From Swaminathania salitolerans (lineage in GTDB: Bacteria; Pseudomonadota; Alphaproteobacteria; Acetobacterales; Acetobacteraceae): a stretch of DNA of 64,000 bases. Below the pieces are notes generated by a model. That model saw nothing but the letters and a program-made list of their open reading frames with translations. It was not told the DNA's origin and searched no databases. The translations under genes and the position numbers were made by a program. Shown piece by piece: positions 62,354-64,000 of this stretch; position 1 is the first letter of the stretch, and each line of letters opens with the position of its first letter. The stretch lies in NCBI RefSeq assembly GCF_025994315.1, contig NZ_BAQE01000001.1. One strand, given 5' to 3'.

Positions 62354-63400
62354 TCAGCTCAGCAATCGGCCGATCACCCGCGCCGTGTAATCGACGACCG
62401 GCACGATGCGCCCGTAATTGAGGCGGGTGGGGCCGATGACGCCGATGGCCCCGACGATGCGATCATGCTCGTTCCGGGCCGGGGCCACGACCATCGAGAC
62501 GCCGGACATACCGAAAAACCCGCTCTCGGCCCCGATATAGATACGCACGCCCTCGGATTCCTGCGCAAGCTGGAGGAGCTGCAGCATCGTCTCCTGCGCC
62601 TCCAGTCGCTCGAAAAGCATCTGGATGGTCGCGAGCTTCTCGATCTCGGTAATATCGGTCAGGAGGTTCCCCTGACCGCGCAGATACAATGTCCCGTGCT
62701 GGGCGTCCCATGTCGCAAGACCGCTTTCGATCACACTGGCTGCCAGCGTGTCCAGCTCGGAACGGTTCTGGGCGAGATCGTCCGAGACGCGTTGACGCAG
62801 GACGGGAAGGGTCACATCGCCGAGCAGGGAATTCAGATAATTGCCTGCCTCCACCAGCGCGGAAGGCGGAAGGCCGGGCGGCGTCTCGATGACCCTGTTC
62901 TCGACCTGACCGTCGGCGGCAACGAGAATAACCAGCGCCTTGCCCGGCCCGAGCGCGACGAACTCGATATGCTTGAGTGCGCCATCCCCTTTCGGGGCGA
63001 GAACAAGCCCGGCTGCAGCAGACAGACCCGAGAGCATCGAAGATGCCTCGGTCAGCATCTCCTGCATCGAGCGCCCCCGGACCGAAAGACGGGTCGCGAT
63101 CCGTGCGCGCTCGATCTCGTCCAGCGCCCCGAACTGGAGCAGCCCATCGACGAAAAGGCGCACGCCTTTTTCCGTGGGCAGGCGACCGGCGGAAACATGC
63201 GGGCTGAAGAGAAGACCAGCCTGGGTCAGCTCGGCCATAACATTGCGGATCGTCGCAGCCGAAAGCGACGGAGTCAGTCGCTGGGCGAGGGTCTGGCTGC
63301 CCACGGGGCCGCCCGTCTCCATATATTCCTCGACGATCTCGCGCAGGATACTCGCGGATCGGGCGTTCATGCCTCCCGGCAGGTTGGAGAACTCGATCAT
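62354..63400 (-). CDS. hrcA: Heat-inducible transcriptional repressor HrcA
   Basis: A 348-residue repressor of chaperone genes that binds CIRCE elements and is activated by GroE. The N-terminal winged-helix part is visible (ILREIVEEYMETGGPVGSQ, ATIRNVMAELTQAGLLFSPH and SAGRLPTEKGVRLFVDGLL). The C-terminal part matches the HrcA family (SGVSMVVAPARNEHDRIVGA and IGPTRLNYGRIVPVVDYTA). The ATG at 63398-63400 has AGGAGGGG upstream; the longer upstream frame is rejected. Unusually, it is followed by bfd rather than grpE, and I saw no CIRCE nearby. Confidence 0.95.
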   Translation of the reverse strand: MIEFSNLPGGMNARSASILREIVEEYMETGGPVGSQTLAQRLTPSLSAATIRNVMAELTQAGLLFSPHVSAGRLPTEKGVRLFVDGLLQFGALDEIERARIATRLSVRGRSMQEMLTEASSMLSGLSAAAGLVLAPKGDGALKHIEFVALGPGKALVILVAADGQVENRVIETPPGLPPSALVEAGNYLNSLLGDVTLPVLRQRVSDDLAQNRSELDTLAASVIESGLATWDAQHGTLYLRGQGNLLTDITEIEKLATIQMLFERLEAQETMLQLLQLAQESEGVRIYIGAESGFFGMSGVSMVVAPARNEHDRIVGAIGVIGPTRLNYGRIVPVVDYTARVIGRLLS

Positions 63401-63479
63401 GCCTGCCCCTCCTTTATGCCTCGTGCGATTTCCGGCATTCTGGCCGACCTGGGACCACCCGGCCAGCGGAGCCATCGGA

Positions 63480-64000
63480 ATGACGCGCGTCACCGCCTTA
63501 TATACCCACCCGGTCAAGAGCCTGCATCGGGTCTCGTGCGATTTTCTCGATCTCTCTCCCTGGGGGCCAGCCCACGACCGTCGATGGCTGATCGTCGACG
63601 AGGCGGGCCAGTTTCTGACCCAGCGTCAGCATCCGGCTATGGCGACCATCCATGTGGCGCTCTTCTCCACCCCCGAGAGGCAGGACAGTTGTCCCGGCAC
63701 CGGAATCCCTGAGGATCCGGGAGGCGGTATCGTTCTCAGCGGACCAGAAACCGGGCCGCTGCGCATCCCCTGCCCCGACGGGAGTCACGCGTTGCGCGCG
63801 GTGCGTGTCTGGAAGGACCGGGACATACCGGCGCGGGACGCAGGCGACGACGCGGCAGAATGGCTCGAACGCAGTCTCGGGCTGAAATGCCGTCTCGTTT
63901 TCATGGATCGACCCGAATCGGCAAGGAAGGCGGATTTCGGCAGTGTGAGCTTTGCTGACGGCTTCCCGCTTCTGGTCACGAATACGGCCTCGCTCAGGGA
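63480..64000 (+). CDS. MOSC N-terminal domain protein, partial (runs off the right edge)
   Basis: The first 173 codons of a YcbX-type protein. The start MTRVTALYTHPVKSLHRVSC followed by LSPWGPAHDRRWLIVDEAGQFLTQRQHPAMA is the MOSC_N beta-barrel domain signature. Full-length proteins bind molybdenum cofactor and reduce N-hydroxylated or similar substrates, which fits the molybdopterin operon elsewhere in the window. The C-terminal MOSC domain is outside. It is divergent from hrcA with 79 nt between. Confidence 0.88.
   Translation, partial: MTRVTALYTHPVKSLHRVSCDFLDLSPWGPAHDRRWLIVDEAGQFLTQRQHPAMATIHVALFSTPERQDSCPGTGIPEDPGGGIVLSGPETGPLRIPCPDGSHALRAVRVWKDRDIPARDAGDDAAEWLERSLGLKCRLVFMDRPESARKADFGSVSFADGFPLLVTNTASLR

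Noticed and set aside
63401..63479. CIRCE element at the hrcA promoter
   Set aside because: I found no TTAGCACTC-type inverted repeat between hrcA and the divergent MOSC gene.
1..64000. tRNA, rRNA, transposase or phage genes
   Set aside because: I searched by eye for these and saw none. Small RNAs without coding capacity could still be present.

Overview
The window looks like the chromosome of a GC-rich alphaproteobacterium of the acetic acid bacteria (Acetobacteraceae). This is inferred from gene content: an E. coli-type complex I operon with fused NuoCD, a Hint-domain surface protein of a kind common in that family, zwf beside a GH15 enzyme, an Emr-type tripartite pump, and a dapF-mtaB-ftsY block. 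I saw no rRNA, tRNA, CRISPR array, transposase, integrase or plasmid/phage module, so this is ordinary chromosome with some accessory patches.

Layout. 1-10375 (minus strand): nuoA-B-CD-E-F-G-H-I-J-K and the first 213 codons of nuoL, a proton-pumping NADH:quinone oxidoreductase that runs off the left edge. 10679-18532 (minus): a GH15 glycosidase, zwf, and an HlyD/EmrB/outer-membrane-factor efflux operon. 19063-22544 (plus): the molybdopterin operon moeA-moaA-moaC-moaD-moaE. 22807-24894: a large Hint-domain protein in a low-GC setting. 24970-31634: a TauE/SafE-type permease, pepA and holC, then sdaA, an unusual bicupin and an aldo/keto reductase. 31789-37396 (plus): five tightly overlapping membrane-complex genes related to hydrogenase-4 / Ehr. 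37440-41284: a flippase, selO and a beta-propeller glycan-related protein. 41419-44888: a lipoprotein gene, gap-pgk and a small secreted protein. 45026-50575 (minus): an orphan TpsB transporter with a secreted partner, and a TonB-dependent receptor. 50767-53817 (minus): dapF-mtaB-ftsY. 53929-58956: a short LLM-like protein, a methyltransferase, a sugar isomerase-like protein and a FUSC transporter. 59213-64000: a DEAD-box helicase, bacterioferritin, bacterioferritin-associated ferredoxin, hrcA and the start of a MOSC-domain gene.

The strongest candidate for something undescribed is the 31.8-37.4 kb operon. It has the gene order of an energy-converting hydrogenase or Ehr complex (HyfB-C-E-F-G-like). 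Its large subunit has lost the nickel-iron cysteines, its antiporter-like subunits appear to have lost key ionisable residues, and no small iron-sulfur subunit or ferredoxin subunit is encoded nearby. All five frames are open and translationally overlapped, which argues for a retained but changed function rather than simple decay.

Two patterns cut across genes. A 17-bp Fur-box-like palindrome recurs upstream of bfd, bfr and the nuo operon, suggesting one iron-responsive circuit over iron storage, iron release and the iron-sulfur-rich complex I. Short tandem repeats, very often with a 15-bp period, occur both inside genes (moaA, the hyfB-like gene, the FUSC gene, a signal peptide) and between genes, which points to a genome-wide slippage habit.
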